A stretch of 64,000 nucleotides of DNA from Zopfochytrium polystomum (lineage: Eukaryota; Chytridiomycota; Chytridiomycetes; Chytridiales; Chytridiaceae): NCBI GenBank assembly GCA_025765615.1, contig JAIVFJ010000092.1, positions 124,001 through 188,000 on the forward strand. Direction: 5' to 3'. The translations under genes were made by a program, and so were the position numbers. Positions 47,456 through 60,600 of this stretch are shown here, one piece after another. Position 1 is the first letter of the stretch; every line of letters starts with the position of its first letter. A model generated the notes under the pieces. It was not told the DNA's origin. It saw only the letters and a program-made list of their open reading frames with translations, and searched no databases.

Positions 47456-48719
47456 GGGGAGGCTGGGGGTTGGTTTTGTGCAAGCATTTCCCTCCCAAGA
47501 CCCCAGAACGAAATATTGCTATGCTTATAATCACAACTCTATTTTTTTTTCTTTTTTTTTTTTTGTTTGAACATACCTACAGTCTCCCACCCCCACCCTC
47601 ACCTCATTTTATCGACTTATCTCCCAACCTCCCCCCCCCCCCTCCCCCCCCCCCCCCACCCCCCCTTACACTCTTCACAGTTTTTTTTTCAGAGCACCCG
47701 TTCCCATTTTTTTAATGAGGTTTTGGCTATTTGCGGTCTCGCCGCTTCTCTGTCCATGCCCTATTTTTTTTTTGTTTCTTCTTTTTTGTTAACCATTTTC
47801 TATTCGGCGGCTGTCGCTTCCCTTTGAGTTTTCTCGCCGTAGATAGAAGAAAAAAAAAGATCCCGAAAGCACACCGCGCCTTTGGGATTTCCCCCCCCCC
47901 CTTCCTTGTACCTCCTCTTTTTTTGTGGGCGATTCTTTTCGACCGGTGGGCGCCAATTTGCGCCGCCCTCTCATTTTTTCCGTCCCTTTTTTTAAATTTT
48001 TTTTTTATGTGCGTATGCGCATTACTTCCCCAACCAATCTTTTTGTATCTTTTTTTTGGGTTTGGCTCCCCCGCCAGCCAGCCTTTGACCCCATCTCCTT
48101 TCGACCACGTATCTCTTTTCTTCGCCTCCCCCCCTCCCCCGCCTGCCGCCACTGCACATCCTCTCCCTCCCTCACCGCCCGACACGCTCCCCCTCACCTC
48201 GTCCCCAATAATGCGAATGGTCCTGTTCCCGTCGGACTCCGTTTGCGCGACGCTGCACCGTTCCGCCAAACCCATCCCCGTTTACCAGCCCCACTCTTAC
48301 CGCCGCCTCTCCGCCACGCCCGCCCTTTCTCCCATCAGCCTCTCTCCTCTCTCTTTCTCTCCATCTCTCTCTTTCTCTCTATCTCTCTCCACCTTTCTCT
48401 ACCTCCCGACACGTTCCTCTTTACGCCGCCCCGCCCCCGCCCGCCCTCTTCCAACCCTTCCCCCTCTCTCTGCGCTCTCGGTTTCTTTTGTCTTTTTCAC
48501 GCCCCCGCAGGCTCCTCCTCCGTCTGGACCACCCTCCCCCCCGGGGTGGATGTAGTGGGCGTCTCCGTCGCCCACGACATTCACCCCCCCGGCCGGCTCT
48601 CTCGATGTTTTTTGTTTTTGGCAGTGTCTCGTTTGTCGTGGGGGGGTGGTGGTGGTGGTGTGTGAATGGGGCCTTTCGGGGATATTTCCGGGGTTGGGGT
48701 TGAAGGGAGCGATGGACCC

Positions 48720-48752
<33 letters not shown>

Positions 48753-49595
48753 GTATTCCCCTTCGTACCGTCCCACCACCACCACCACCCTCCCCGCCGC
48801 GAATGATTTTGGCCACCCGAGAATGAGACCTTTTTTTTTTTTTTTTTCGACGGAGATGAGCGGGATTTATTTTTTTTTATTTCGACCGAGATGAGTGGGA
48901 GGTGGAGGAGGCAAAGAAAGAAGAAAAAAAAAATTCAACATTAAACCCCCTTCCAATTAAAAATTCTCGCCATTTCAGCGAAGAGGAGCCAAAAAAAAAA
49001 ATAAAATAAAAAAAATAAAAAATTAGGAAATGAAAAGTAAAAGCACAATGGGGGGGGGTCGAACGACGAACGGCGCCTTTGTTTTCGGGGATATAATATG
49101 CACCAGTCTGTTAAAAAAAAAAAAAGTACGACTTTTCAAACGCACACATACACAAACACTCGCCCCGTGCGGCGGTTCCGGGGACAAAGCTACCAGTATG
49201 CACGCACGAAACCGAGAGAGACAGATTGAAAGAGAGTGAGCGAGAGAGAGAGAGAGAGAAAGACAGACTCTGCGCGGAACGACCCAAGGTGCTGTTGCGT
49301 GTGTGCGACGCGCGCGATGCGTGTTGTGTGTGTTTAGTGTGCAAGCTAAGAAAGGAGTGGGAGTGCACACAAGAGGTGGGGGGAAGAGGGTATCCACAGC
49401 AACAGCAGTCATCCGGACCAAAAGAAAAACGAACTGGTGAAAAAAAAAAAAATGGTTTGGCTGTCCTGAACCCCAAACGCTTAAACAGAAAAAAAAAGGA
49501 AAGGAGTTCAACCATCTCATCAAAGGGGCCCGTCAACGTCAACTTACCCCCCACCCCCCCACCATAATCCCGTCACACCTCTCCACTTTTCTTTT
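47356..49595. other. Long low-complexity intergenic region
   Basis: About 2.2 kb. It holds a (GT)n tract (47407-47452), C- and T-rich homopolymer-laden DNA (47540-48070, with C15-type runs at 47630-47657), CT-rich sequence (48340-48400), a T run of about 31 (48721-48751) and A-rich DNA (48920-49025). Open frames here are artefacts of C/T bias. It may hold promoters for neither neighbour, since both flanking genes end here. Confidence 0.5.
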
Positions 49596-50845
49596 TCAAT
49601 CCAGCATAAACACGCGCGACGCAACGTCTTCAACGATCCAGTCCATGCCGGCGAGCAGGCGCTCGCCGCTGACGGCTGAGCAGCCTTCAATGTGCCAGTG
49701 GTGAGTTTTGATGGCGTCCAGTTGGAGGATCTGGTATGTTTTATATCGAAAATTTGATCCGGTTAAAGTGTGGCTCTGGCCCCTACGCTTGTTTTTCATG
49801 TTCGCCCCGCCTCCCCCCCAACCATACCTCGGCAATTTGCTCGTGAGAGAGGGCGGACGGCAGGTCCTGCTTGTTGGCAAAGATGAGCAGCGACGCGCCG
49901 GCGAGTCGCTTTTGGTTTTGTTTTTGTTTTTGGTTTGTGGTTTTGTTTTTGTTTGTGTGTGAAAGAGTGTTTTCATCACAAGTTGATTGAGCCACGGAGG
50001 GGCCGTCCGAGAACGCAAGTTCGAACACGCGTTGGGTTCCTCGACCCTCGACCCTCGACCCCGGAGCCCCCGATCCCTCACTCACCTCCTCTTTCAACAG
50101 CGCGGCGAGTTCTCGTCGGCAGTCTTCGAGCCGGTCTGGCCGGTCCGCCGAGTCGACGACCCAGATGAGGCCGTCGGTCTGCTCAAAGTAGTTGCGCCAG
50201 TAGGAGCGGATCGACTTTTGGCCGCCGACGTCCCAGAAGTTTAGCGTGTACCTTTTTTTTATTTGTTTTTTTATTTGTTTTTTAAATGTTTTTTTGGGTT
50301 GTTAGTCCAGTTCCCTGCTTGAATGCTTTGGGACTTGCGGAGGAGGGGGTGGACCCGTCGACGCACAGAAGAAGGCGCCCCACGTACCCGTTGTGGTCCA
50401 GCGTCTGGATGTTGAAGCCGACCGTCGGAGAGATGGACGCAATGTCCTGGCCGTTGATGCGCTTGAGGATCGTGGTCTTGCCCGCGTTGTCGAGACCGCT
50501 GCGTCAGTGGAGGAGGAGGAGGAGGAGGAGGAGGAGGAGGAGGGTTCATCATTCCGCACCCAAGCAGCGAGCTGATGCGCGTGACGCTTATTGCGAAACT
50601 CGCCCCGTGCGCGCGCAAGGCCGCTTCGCATCCTCACGCGTCCACACACAACGCACGCACACGTTCGCACACACACACACGCACACACACACTCTCTCTC
50701 TCTTTCCATCACCCACACACACACGCGCGACAATCACAACTCCTCCCCATTCAGACCCAGACCAGACGAACGACACGCACAGGATGAGGATGCGCATCTC
50801 CTTTTCGCGCGACTTGAGCTTGCGCAGGATCGACAAAAGTCCCAT
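49596..50845 (-). CDS. ARL2: ARL2-type small GTPase, 5 exons
   Basis: Exons (coding order): 50845-50781, 50498-50388, 50251-50086, 49908-49828, 49730-49596; phases agree, giving 185 residues. Start [21 protein letters not shown]-loop GLDNAGKT, switch [13 protein letters not shown], switch [31 protein letters not shown], guanine motif [12 protein letters not shown], and C-terminal [36 protein letters not shown] and [11 protein letters not shown] are diagnostic for ARL2 over other ARF/ARL proteins. ARL2 acts in tubulin folding with the TBCD/TBCE cofactors. The Gly2 is present, but ARL2 is generally not myristoylated. Intron 1 contains CA/CT repeats. It is divergent from the arrestin-like gene. 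Confidence 0.95.
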
Positions 50846-51092
50846 ATTGTTGAGACCGTGGGTGGTGGTTGGTGGTTGGTGGTTGGTGGTTGGTGGTTTG
50901 GTGGTTGGTGGTAGCGGGGCGAGGCGCGTGAAGCGTGAGCCAGGGCGATGCAGAGCTGCAGGTGGTCGGTCTCGGGGATGATGGGATTGGTTGGTTGGGT
51001 TGGTTGCTGGGGAGGATTAACCAGGCGATGGCACTCGCTACTTGCAGCACCACCTGCGCTAATCATTTTTAGCAGGCCCTTCCAAAAAAGGG

Positions 51093-51138
<46 letters not shown>

Positions 51139-51302
51139 GCCTGCCTGTCTGTCTTTCATTGTCGCTTTCGTTTCAAAACCGAAATATGTTCGTTCATGTC
51201 AATGCAGCAGAGACAGAGGAGCAAGCCGTCTGACGAAGGGGACGATCCTCGATCTCTCTCTCTCTGCCTCTCTCTCTCTCTCCTTCTGTCTCGGTCTCTC
51301 TG

Positions 51303-51364
<62 letters not shown>

Positions 51365-51462
51365 CACCCACTCTCCACCCACTCACTTAAACTACTGTTC
51401 GGCTCTCCCTCGTCGTTAACTCCACTCACTACACCTGTAAGTAGAAGTAATAAGCATGCAGA

Positions 51463-51502
<40 letters not shown>

Positions 51503-51666
51503 GCTTCTGCTCATTCATTCATTCATTCATCGCTCCTCCTCCTCAAGATTCTTGGCGAACCCATTCCCCGCTCTTCGTCGAATTCGTCACTGACACACAC
51601 CCCACCCCACTCCTGCCCAGTCAGTCCCCAAGCCAAAGTCCCCCAGCCACACAAACAAAGCCAAAC
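50846..51666. other. Divergent promoter region, microsatellite-rich
   Basis: About 820 bp between ARL2 and the arrestin-like gene. It contains a GGTT-type repeat (50865-50910), (TGTC)n at 51095-51140, a long CT-rich tract (51255-51365), (CTGG)n at 51466-51500 and (ATTC)n at 51512-51530. No gene is seen. Confidence 0.6.
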
Positions 51667-52319
51667 ATGGGCGGCGCCATCGAGGACCTGTCGATCGAGC
51701 CGTCAAAGGGCGCTTCCACCTTCCTGCACGGCTTCCTCGGCGTCACCCCGACCCTCGCCGTCTCGGGCGTCGTGCGCTTCCTCGCCACAAAAGCCGTCGC
51801 CGTCCACTCCCTCAAAATCTCGCTCGTCGGCACCTCCTCCGTCCGCTTCACCCTCCCGCCCGCGGAAAAGGCACATGCAAACCAACCCCCGGCACAGGCC
51901 TCCTCCGTGCTGCTCTCCAAATCCGTCTTGCTGATCGACGCCGCTGCGGCTGCTGCGGCAGCTGCCGACGGCGCTTCGCAAAAGTCGGGCGCCGCCGCTG
52001 GCGGCGGCAAGAAGCCCGTGGTGCAGCTCAAGGCAGGAGGACACAGCTTTCCCTTCAAGTTTGACGTCCCTGAGGACGTTGCGGCGTCGCTCCCCGCTTC
52101 CATGCTGTACGAGACTGAGTTTGACCGAGCCGCCGTCGTCTACAGGCTCACGGCCGAGCTGGACATTGCGGGCGGCCTGCTGAGCTCGCCTAAGCAGGAA
52201 AAGGTTTCCGAGGACGGTGAGATAGTGTATTGAATTGCGATGATCGTGCCCCCAAACGTGATCGCTCACTGTTCGTTGCCAACACGTGCGCATGCGCACA
52301 ATCACACAATCGCACACAC

Positions 52320-52366
<47 letters not shown>

Positions 52367-53186
52367 AAACTTCCCAGTCGACTTCCCCCGCATCAGCGTC
52401 CCATCCGTGATCCGCGGACAAGCCATGGACACGAGCGTGACGATCTCCGGCTCGAACGAAACGCTGGACTGGCGCGTCCACGTCGACCGCGGCATCTTTG
52501 GCATCGGCCAGCCCGTCACCTTCACCGTCGGCCACGTCCAGGCCGCCGACCCGCGCCACGACATCACCGCCGTCGCCGTCGCCGTGCGGCAGGAGATTGT
52601 GCTGCGCGCCGAAGGGCATACAAAGACCGTGCGCATGCATATTGCGAAACCGGATGTGCGCGGGAAGATTACGGTCGAGGCCAGGGCTGGCGCTAACGGC
52701 GGCGGCGCCTCGCGGTCAAAGAGCAGGTCGCCGTCCGCGAGCGGCGGCGGTGCGGCCGCGCCCGCGCAGCAGCAGCATCAGCAGCAGCAGGCGTCCCTGC
52801 AGGCCAGCATGAGCGGGCTGTCGCTGTCACCGGCGGCGGCGGGGGACGGCGGCAGCCCGGGACGGTCGGAGCGACGGCGGTCCGCGACGCTGCAGCCGCC
52901 GCCGTCGCCGTCCGGCGGCGGGGTGGTCCGGTGGGTCGGCGCGGTGCAGGCGGTCGTCGAGTCCGCGCACGTCCGCGACCGCGAGCACCGCAGCATCGAC
53001 GCGTTCTCGCCGTGCACGACCGAGCTGATCTCGGTGCGGCACGCGTTCGAGGTGGTCGTCAGCGTGCGCGGGATGGCCGACGTGCGGCTCGACGCGCCCG
53101 CGACGTTTGTCGACGCCGACAGGGACACCAGGGAGTGGGTGCTGCGGAACGCGTCGACCCTCGGCGCCAGCGGGTCCTCTGCGTGA
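51667..53186 (+). CDS. Arrestin-like (alpha-arrestin / arrestin-fold) protein, 2 exons
   Basis: Exons 51667-52216 and 52378-53186 give 452 residues. Start MGGAIEDLSIEPSKGASTFLHG. The N-terminal half resembles the arrestin N-domain: VTPTLAVSGVVRFLATKAVAVHSLKISL then LKAGGHSFPFKFDVPEDVAASLPAS and VVYRLTAELD. The C-half begins DFPRISVPSVIRGQ and has beta-rich blocks RGIFGIGQPVTFTVG, DITAVAVAVRQEI and FEVVVSVRGMADVRL, interrupted by a disordered Ser/Gln-rich insert (about 340-410 nt upstream of the second block). Alpha-arrestins link membrane cargo to Rsp5/NEDD4 ligases. No PPxY motif was noticed, so ligase recruitment is doubtful. The intron is almost entirely (CA)n. Confidence 0.7.
52311..52364 (+). 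repeat. (CA)n microsatellite within the arrestin-like gene intron
   Basis: Nearly uninterrupted CA repeat filling the 3' half of the 161-nt intron and ending 13 bases before the acceptor. Confidence 0.95.
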
Positions 53187-53899
53187 ACGGGGGAGGGAGG
53201 CCCGAAGTTTGAATCTTCTCTTGTTTTTCCTTTTGTTCTCGTTCGCTTCTTTTTTTTTCACTTTTTTTTTCTTTCTTGTTCTCTTTGTTTTCGGTCAGCG
53301 CGTTTCTATAGCAGTTCTGCTCTCGTTGCGGGGGGCCTATGTTGTCCTGATAAACTACAAGTAGTTTTCCTTTTGATTTTTTTTTTTTTTTTTTTTTTTT
53401 GTGTTTCCTTCTCCGCCAACCTTACTTTTATGTTCTCACTGTAAGTTGGCGAGGTGGGTGCAGCGAGAGAGTCCCTAAGCGTCAAACAAAAAATCATAAG
53501 TAAAATTCCGTCCAACACACGCAAACGTTAAAGTTGAAATTGGCCGTGACAGCGGGAAAAACATCTATTTTTCAGCGGTGCATTTGGACGATCTTTCACC
53601 AGGTGAAAAACGGAAGCGCGCAGAGAAAAAAGCGAACATAAGAAGGGGGCTTAGTGGCGGGAACCTTGAAACCCTTGGACAGATTGGCACTAGTTTGCTC
53701 AGACGGCTATTGGCCCAACCGGCTAACAGATCGAAACGAAACAAACTTTCCTTCTTGTGATCGCCGCTTCGTATTGGCACAGAAACCAAAGAAAAATGAG
53801 GCTTGCAAATTGGAACCACAAGGCGCGCACGACAAAGGGCAAGTTCGAACAAAAGAAGAGCAGCGAGAGCAAGGTTGGAAAGAAAGTTTAAGAAGGAAA

Positions 53900-53940
<41 letters not shown>

Positions 53941-54117
53941 TCCAACGCAGCAAGAGTGGAAAGCTGTAGATCCGTGAACGAATAACGAGGGGAGAAAGAA
54001 AAAAAAAAATAGGTCATTAGGAAGGGGAAGGAACTCAAACTCACTCCGCAGCAAATGAGACTAGAAATTGAGTTTCCTTCTTCTTTTAACCCCACACAAA
54101 ATTCAAGAAGAATATTA
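53187..54117. other. Convergent 3' intergenic region with long T and A runs
   Basis: About 930 bp. It holds T-rich DNA (53220-53300), a T run of about 23 (53378-53400) and an A run of about 38 (53900-53937). No gene is supported. Confidence 0.6.
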
Positions 54118-55411
54118 CTACTGCGTCTTCTTTGCCAAACGGGCCTTCTTCTTTTCCTGCGCCTTCTTCTGCGCCTCGGTGCCCGCCACGGACACGCCCG
54201 TCTCTTTGACCTCCTGCTCCACCTGCCCCGCAAACTTTTTCACAAAACCAGAGACTTCCAACCCCAAGACGACAAAGAGCAGCAAAAACTTCATCGAGTT
54301 GGCCGACGTGACGCGCGCGTACCACGTCTTGCCCAGCGCGTCGGGAACCGCGGCGTAGGGACCAGGCTCGCCGGCCTCGCGCGCCGCAAAGACTTCCTCC
54401 AGGCTCGACGTTTGGCTGATTTGCATCGCGTACTGCGCCATGAAAAAGTGGCCAACGTTCTCGTACAGGTCGAGCCCGCCAAGGAGCCACGCCGCGCGCG
54501 ACGTCAAGAACGAGGAAGGGTCCCCCGCCGGGTAGAGGTAGCCCAGGATCTCGTAATGCGCGTACGTGTAGCACAGGATCGCCGCGCTGTCGGCCACCAG
54601 GTAGTACAAGTACACTTCGGTGCCGCCGGTCCCGAGGGACCCGTAAAAGTCCGTCACGTTGGCCGGCGAAAAGCCAAACACGAGGTCCAGCGGCAGGTTT
54701 GCGGCAAACTCGGGTAACCCGGCCGTCTCCGCGGCCAGCTTGGCGGCGGCTTCAGCCTCCTCGGCTTTGCGCTTGGCGATGAGTTGATCGTCCGATAAGG
54801 TGCCGCTCTTGTCCGGGATGCGGATGTACGAAGGGATCGGCATGGGCGCATGGATGTTGTAAAAGGCGCGGTACGAGTACAGCTGGTAGACGGCCATGAG
54901 GGAGAACAGGTACGCCAGCAAAATGAGGATGCAAACGAAGAGGAAGATGGCGACCGAGACGCGGACCCAGTTTGGCTTTGCGGGAGGATCGCCGTACCTA
55001 TCCAAAAAGTGAGCACTCAGTTAGTTCGTCACGCTCTTCGGCGCTTGGAGGGGGTAAGGACGATCGGACCAAGGACCAGCGATGAGATGATCACGATCTT
55101 GCACCAGCACACCAGCAGAACAGCACCGGGCTTGAAAGGGGGGTGGGTCGGGGGTAGCAGCAGCAGCAGCAGCAGCAGCAGCAGGCAGCAGCAAGCTTCC
55201 AGCAGCAGGCTGCTATTGGGCAGCACAAAACCTTCCTTCCTTTCCTTCCTTCTATTCTCTTCTCTTATAACCATTACCTTGTGACCAGCGGCAGCATACC
55301 CATCATCCAAAAGAAGATGTCAGTGTGCGGTGCGGCGTCGACGGCCATGCGCTGCAGCCATCGCGGCGAGACGGCGTACGCCTTCTTGATCAGGGCGAGG
55401 AAGTTGACCAT
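54118..55411 (-). CDS. Multi-pass membrane protein with a di-lysine tail, function unknown, 2 exons
   Basis: Exons (coding order): 55411-55278 and 54997-54118 give 337 residues. Start MVNFLALIKKAYAVSPRWLQ, then FFWMMGMLPLVTRYGDPPAKP. A long hydrophobic segment VRVSVAIFLFVCILILLAYLFSLMAVY precedes a charged coiled stretch (AKRKAEEAEAAAKL). More membrane-like segments follow (VYLYYLVADSAAILCYTY and MKFLLLFVVLGLEVSGF). It ends KKARLAKKTQ, which fits KKxx for ER/Golgi retrieval. The start is chosen because exon 1 supplies a Met and joins in phase (ACAAG|gtaatg, atag|G). I do not recognise the family. The 280-nt intron contains CAG and CTTTC repeats. Confidence 0.75.
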
Positions 55412-55416
55412 GATAG

Positions 55417-55447
<31 letters not shown>

Positions 55448-56731
55448 CCTCCCTTTAAAATTTCACCTTGGGTTCCACCTATTCCCAGCCCCCATCCATT
55501 AATTACTGAAGTCTGGTCCCCATTGGTCTTCTGGAGATACAATCACATGGTGTTTACCCTCTGCAGTGCAAAAGGTTCATGGAGAACCTTTGACCGCCCA
55601 CACAATGCATGTCAACGATAGAAACACTGTGTAAGTGCGGATGTCACTTAGGATGCCATTGCCGACGACGAACCACAGAAGAAGTTACAATGCTAATGTC
55701 TTAAGCGACAACGTCCAAAAGTTGGACTGACGCTGTAGTTCCACTGCCAGCTCGACCCCTTGGCTGGATTGGACAGAAGATGTCGAACCTGGCCTTAATG
55801 GAAGCGTTTGCAAAAAGGATTTAAGTTCTAAGGAACATTCATATTGTTTTGCGTCTTCAAAGGGAAGAATGCCCACAAATGCATGCCTTCTTGTTCGGGC
55901 AACCTTTTCCGAACCATTTAGGCAAAAAAGTACAAAATTTCCCCTGACAAAGCGTCATCAGCCTGCAGTCTGATCGCTTCTTGTCAAGCAGAGCACTTGG
56001 GGTTTGGGGTAAGAACTTTCCCTGTCCTCCCACTGATTTCATGTAACATCTATTCATGTAACAACGTTACAGACTCATTCTTGAGCTTTGCAAAGACTTT
56101 TCCTGTTTTCAGCACGAAGGCAACAACAGTTGAAGGATTGTATAATGCAAAACTGCAAAATCGGGAACAGATAAAGTCAGAGGAAAAGAGCAAGTGAATA
56201 TTGTAACTGTCGTTGAAGGATGCGTTTGCTGTGTACAGCGACTGTAGCCGTCAACGACGGAAGGCGCCTGAGCAAGACATGCTTTTCCAGTGCCCCGCCC
56301 CCCCAACCGACCGCTGCAACTCAACCTTACCCACCCCTTTTGCAACATTGCACTGATCCCACTTTTTTTTTCTGTTTATTTTTTTTTTTCGTTCGTTCGT
56401 TCGTTCTTTTTTCTCCCCCAACCCTGAAACCCGACCCACCCAGCTCGCAATCAACCCAGCGCGTACCCGCCTTCTCCCTCTGGCCAACACCTCATAAGAA
56501 TCCCCTCCGCAAGCACAAACAACACGCAACACGCACACGCAACGAAGTATAAGGACCCCAACGAGAGAGTTTGTGGAGAGAGAGAACGAGGGAAGGCGCA
56601 AAGAGAGACGGATGAGATAGAAACAAAAAAGTCCAGCACCGGGTAGGAGCGGCGGGCGGGGGAAAGGAAAGGAAAGCAGGAAGAAAGGAGAGAAGAGAGC
56701 GTCATTCATTGTACACACGGAATTGCAAAAC

Positions 56732-56766
<35 letters not shown>

Positions 56767-57683
56767 GAAAGCTAGCCAGCCAAAGAACAGCAAAGGCGCG
56801 AAAGGGGAGAAAGAGGAGGACAAGGGAGAAGGAAATGGCCATCACCAGACCGAACGGGGCGCGCGGCGGTTCGAAGGGGAAATGGGGTGAAGGGAGGGAT
56901 AGGCCTGGGGGGTAAAGGGCGCGGATAGAGCGAAAGCAAGGCGAAGGCTGAAGCGGTACGCGAGCGGAAAGGGATGAGCCGAACAGGATAGGGGGTCAAG
57001 CGAGCAACAAGAGTTCGCCACACAACAGGCAAAAATAAAAAATAAATGCAAGCAATAACACCAACAATATTGAGACTTGAAGGACTTTTTTTTCCAAGGG
57101 CGTGTGAGCGTGTGGAAATGGAAAGAGACGGCGGCGGAGTGCGTGCGTAGTTTGCGCGCAGTAAGAGAGAAAGTGAGAGAGATAGCGAGTGAATGAAGGA
57201 GTGAAAAAGAAAAGAGGCGAGAGTGAGCGCGCGACAATAATATGGCAATGATCGACCTAATAAAAAAAATAAAAAAGCATAAAAAAATAAAAAAATAAAA
57301 AACGAATGCAAAAGGAAGACGGGGGGGGAGAGAGAGCGGAAAAAACGCTGAAAACGTGTAAAGTCAAGCGGCAAAGGGAGAGCGGACGTGAAAGAGAGGG
57401 AAAGAGACGGGGGCAGAGAGAGACAGTGCGAGAGAGAGACAGTATGTGTGTGTGTGAGAGTGCGAGAGAGTGAGATAAAACGAGCCAGCGCGAGACAGAG
57501 CGCCGAAAACAAAAAAGGAAAAAATAAAAAGCGAATAGATAGTTCCGAGACTGGCAGAGTCGCAGACTGCAGCCAGGGCGGGCAGGCTGGGCAGGCAGGG
57601 CAAGGGCAAGCAGGAAAGCACGCGCAAGCCAAGCCGGATAATAAGAGAGGGGGGGAAACAACAGGAAGGTACGCGAAGATTCT
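55412..57683. other. Intergenic region with an AT-richer island (about 55.5-56.2 kb)
   Basis: About 2.3 kb. A T run (55421-55447) is followed by about 750 bp of AT-richer DNA with short broken open frames on minus, such as KSVGGQGKFLPQTPSALLDK (55857-56057). These resemble decayed coding or mobile DNA but have no identifiable domain. The right half is purine-rich on plus, with an A run (56732-56758), GA-type tracts (57410-57470) and A/T patches, and is probably the 3' flank of the zinc-finger gene. Confidence 0.45.
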
Positions 57684-60600
57684 TCACGCAGAGGCCGCCG
57701 CCGCCGCAACCGCAACCGCCGCAGCCGCCGCCGACGGAGCAGCCGTCACCGCCCCTCCGACGCCGCGCCCGCCGCCGCCGCCAAACACGGCGCCGCCGGC
57801 GGAAGCAGCGAGAGCCATCCGCGCGCACCGACCGCGGTGACGTACAAGCGCGTCGTCCGCCCGAAACTTTTTCCGGCACACGGTGCACTCGAGAAACTTG
57901 CCGGCGGCGTGGACCTGGCGTGCCGGTGAAGGGTGAAGCAGGGAAGCATTTTTTTTTTTTTTTTTGCGACGGTGAGTGAAAGGGAAATGAACAAAAGAAA
58001 AAAAAACCTCGCTTACCGTGCGATTGTGCCTCAGCAAGTCGTGGTTGCGTGCAAACCGCGCAGAGCACGAAATGCAGCCAAACGGGCGATCGGCTGATGG
58101 TCGTTCGCAAGAAATACGATTAAACAAAAGAAAACGAGGACATTGGGAGGATCGGGGTTGCTCGCTGTTCGATAACCCCCTAATAAAAAAGCACCATTCA
58201 AAACGCCCTCCACCCCGCCACTCGCTCGCTCACTCACCAATGTGCACGCGCATGTGACTCCGCAGGTTGAACGTCTTTGCAAACGCCTTGCCGCAGCCGT
58301 CGACGGGACACACAAACTTGCCGAGCGCGCGGTCGAGCGCCCCCGCGAGCTCTTGCGCCGACGGTATCCGCTCCAGCGCCCCGGCCCCCGCCGATGCCGT
58401 CGCACCCGCCCTCGCCGCTGCTCCTCCTCCCGCCATGGTCGTCGTCGTCGACGAAGACGCCGCCATCAAGGTCGTCAAGGTCGTGGTCGTCGTGGTCGTC
58501 GTCGTCATCATCGTCGTCGTCATTTTCGTCGTGCGCACGAGCGCCGACGACGATGACGACCCGCCCGCTTCCTCCCCGGCGGCACCCACCACTGGAACCG
58601 CAACGACGACTGCGTCTCGCGGCGGGGCCAGCTGCTTTGACGACGACGCCGACGCTTTGGGTGGCGGTGGCGGTGCGTCGCCGCGCACGCTCACGCTCAC
58701 GCTGCTCGCGCGAAGATTGCTGGTGCGCCGGCGCGTCGCAGGCGGTGATGGCAAGGGCAAGGACGACGGCGACGATGTGGACGGTGGGAGCAGCTGCTGG
58801 TGCTTGCGCTTGGCGCGGGCCGCGATCGCGCTCGACTGCAACGCCGACTTTCCCGACGAAAACGACAACGGCGACGTGCCCGAGGCAGCGCTCTTGTCGG
58901 CGACACAGACCGAGCGAACGCCGCCGCCGCCGCCGCCAGTAGCAAGCCGGCCGCCGCTACCGCGATCCAAGCCTCCGCTTGTCCTTGTTCCAGCCGCCGC
59001 CGCCGCTGCCGCCGCTGTTGCGGCACCACTACCCGCGCACTTTACCGCGCCGTCGCGGTCGCCGTTGGCATCGCCGTCATGCGGCCGAAGGCGGCACTCC
59101 GGGAACCCCTGTCTCGACAGCTGCTGCTGCTCCTTCTGTCCAGCCCCCGCCGACTGAGGCACACACGGAGAGGGCGGCGGCGGCGGTGGGAACAGCGACG
59201 CCAGCTCGAGCCCGAGCCCCAGATCAAGACCGAATCCGTCCGTTGCGGGGGCTGCAGCCGTCGCTGCACCACCCGACTGCGATAACGACAACAACGACGA
59301 CGACGACGACGACGGACACGACGAGCCCACCTGTTGTCGCTCTCGCTGCTGTCGCTGGTGCTGGTGGTCCTGCTGGTGCTGGTGCGCTGCGGCCATCTGC
59401 TGAAGCCACAGCTGCTTCTGGAGCGGCAGCGGGAGCAGAGGAGGGTGCAGCATCAGCGGGTGTCCCGCCGCCGACGCCGCCCGCTGGAACGGCAACGGCA
59501 TCGCCAGCGCCATGGGGTGGTGGTGGTGGTGGTGCATCTGCATCTGCATCGGCATCGGCATGGGCATTTGCATTCGCATTTGCATAGGAATCGGCATCGG
59601 CAACGGCAGCGGCAAGGGTGGCGCCAGCATCGGCAACTGCAACGGCGACGACGTCGCCGAGGCAAAAGGAGACGTCGACGCCGACGTCGTCACTGACGAA
59701 TGGCCGACGCGCCCTCCTCCTTCGTCGCTGCTGCTGCCAATGCCGCCACCAAACAGCGGCATCGTAGGGAGCGCCGTTGCCGTTGCAGGATTCGGTCCCA
59801 GGAACGGCGACAAGGGCGGCAAGGCAGAGCCTGACGACCATAGAGGAAGCTGCGGTTGCAAAGCCGACGCCGACGACGACGCGCCGCCACCGCCGCTGCC
59901 GCCGTCAGCCCCTCCTTGCGCCAAGTACTGATTCATCCAATCGCTTGCTGCTGCTGCTTTCAATGCCACTCGTGGTACTGTCTGCACTGCTGCTGCTGCT
60001 AAAGCCGGCGGCAAAGCCGCCGCCGCCGTCGCCCAAGGCAAACGGCGCCATCAGTTGCGGCGCCGTCACCGACCGCTGGTGCGTCGACGGAGCCAGCAAA
60101 GACGACGACGACGACGACGACAACGATAGTGTGAACGCATCAGATGCCGCCGCCGCCGCAGCCGCAGCCGCGTGTTGCTGTTGCTGCTGCTGCTGCTGAT
60201 GGTGCCAGCCCAGCGGCAGCAGGCCGGCCGTGCCGCCGCCGGAGCCACCGCCAAAGTCGTTCAAGTTGTTGAACGCAGACGCCGCGGCCGCCATCTGCAA
60301 GCCCGTCGCGAGCCCCAGCCGCCCGAGCCCACCGAGCCCGCCAAGCTCGAATCCAAGCCCAAGCCCGAGCTCGTTCCCGCCGCCGTCCTGCTGCTGCACG
60401 CACGGTGATCCAGGCGAAGATGACGCGAACCGCCGTCGCCAGCGCATCGGCTGATGGTGTTGATGGTGTTGATGGTGTTGATGGTGCTGCTGCTGCTGCT
60501 GCTGCTGGTGCTGGTGCTGTAGCAGCAGCGCGTCGCCGTCAAACTGCGGATGCCGGTGCTGGCCCAGCTGGCGGCTCAGCAGCTGGCTCAGTGAGGGTAG

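Noticed and set aside
47731..48555. Long plus-strand frame of 274 codons rich in Phe, Leu, Pro and Ser
   Set aside because: It is produced by C/T-biased, homopolymer-laden DNA between two 3' ends; no domain, no codon pattern like the real genes here.
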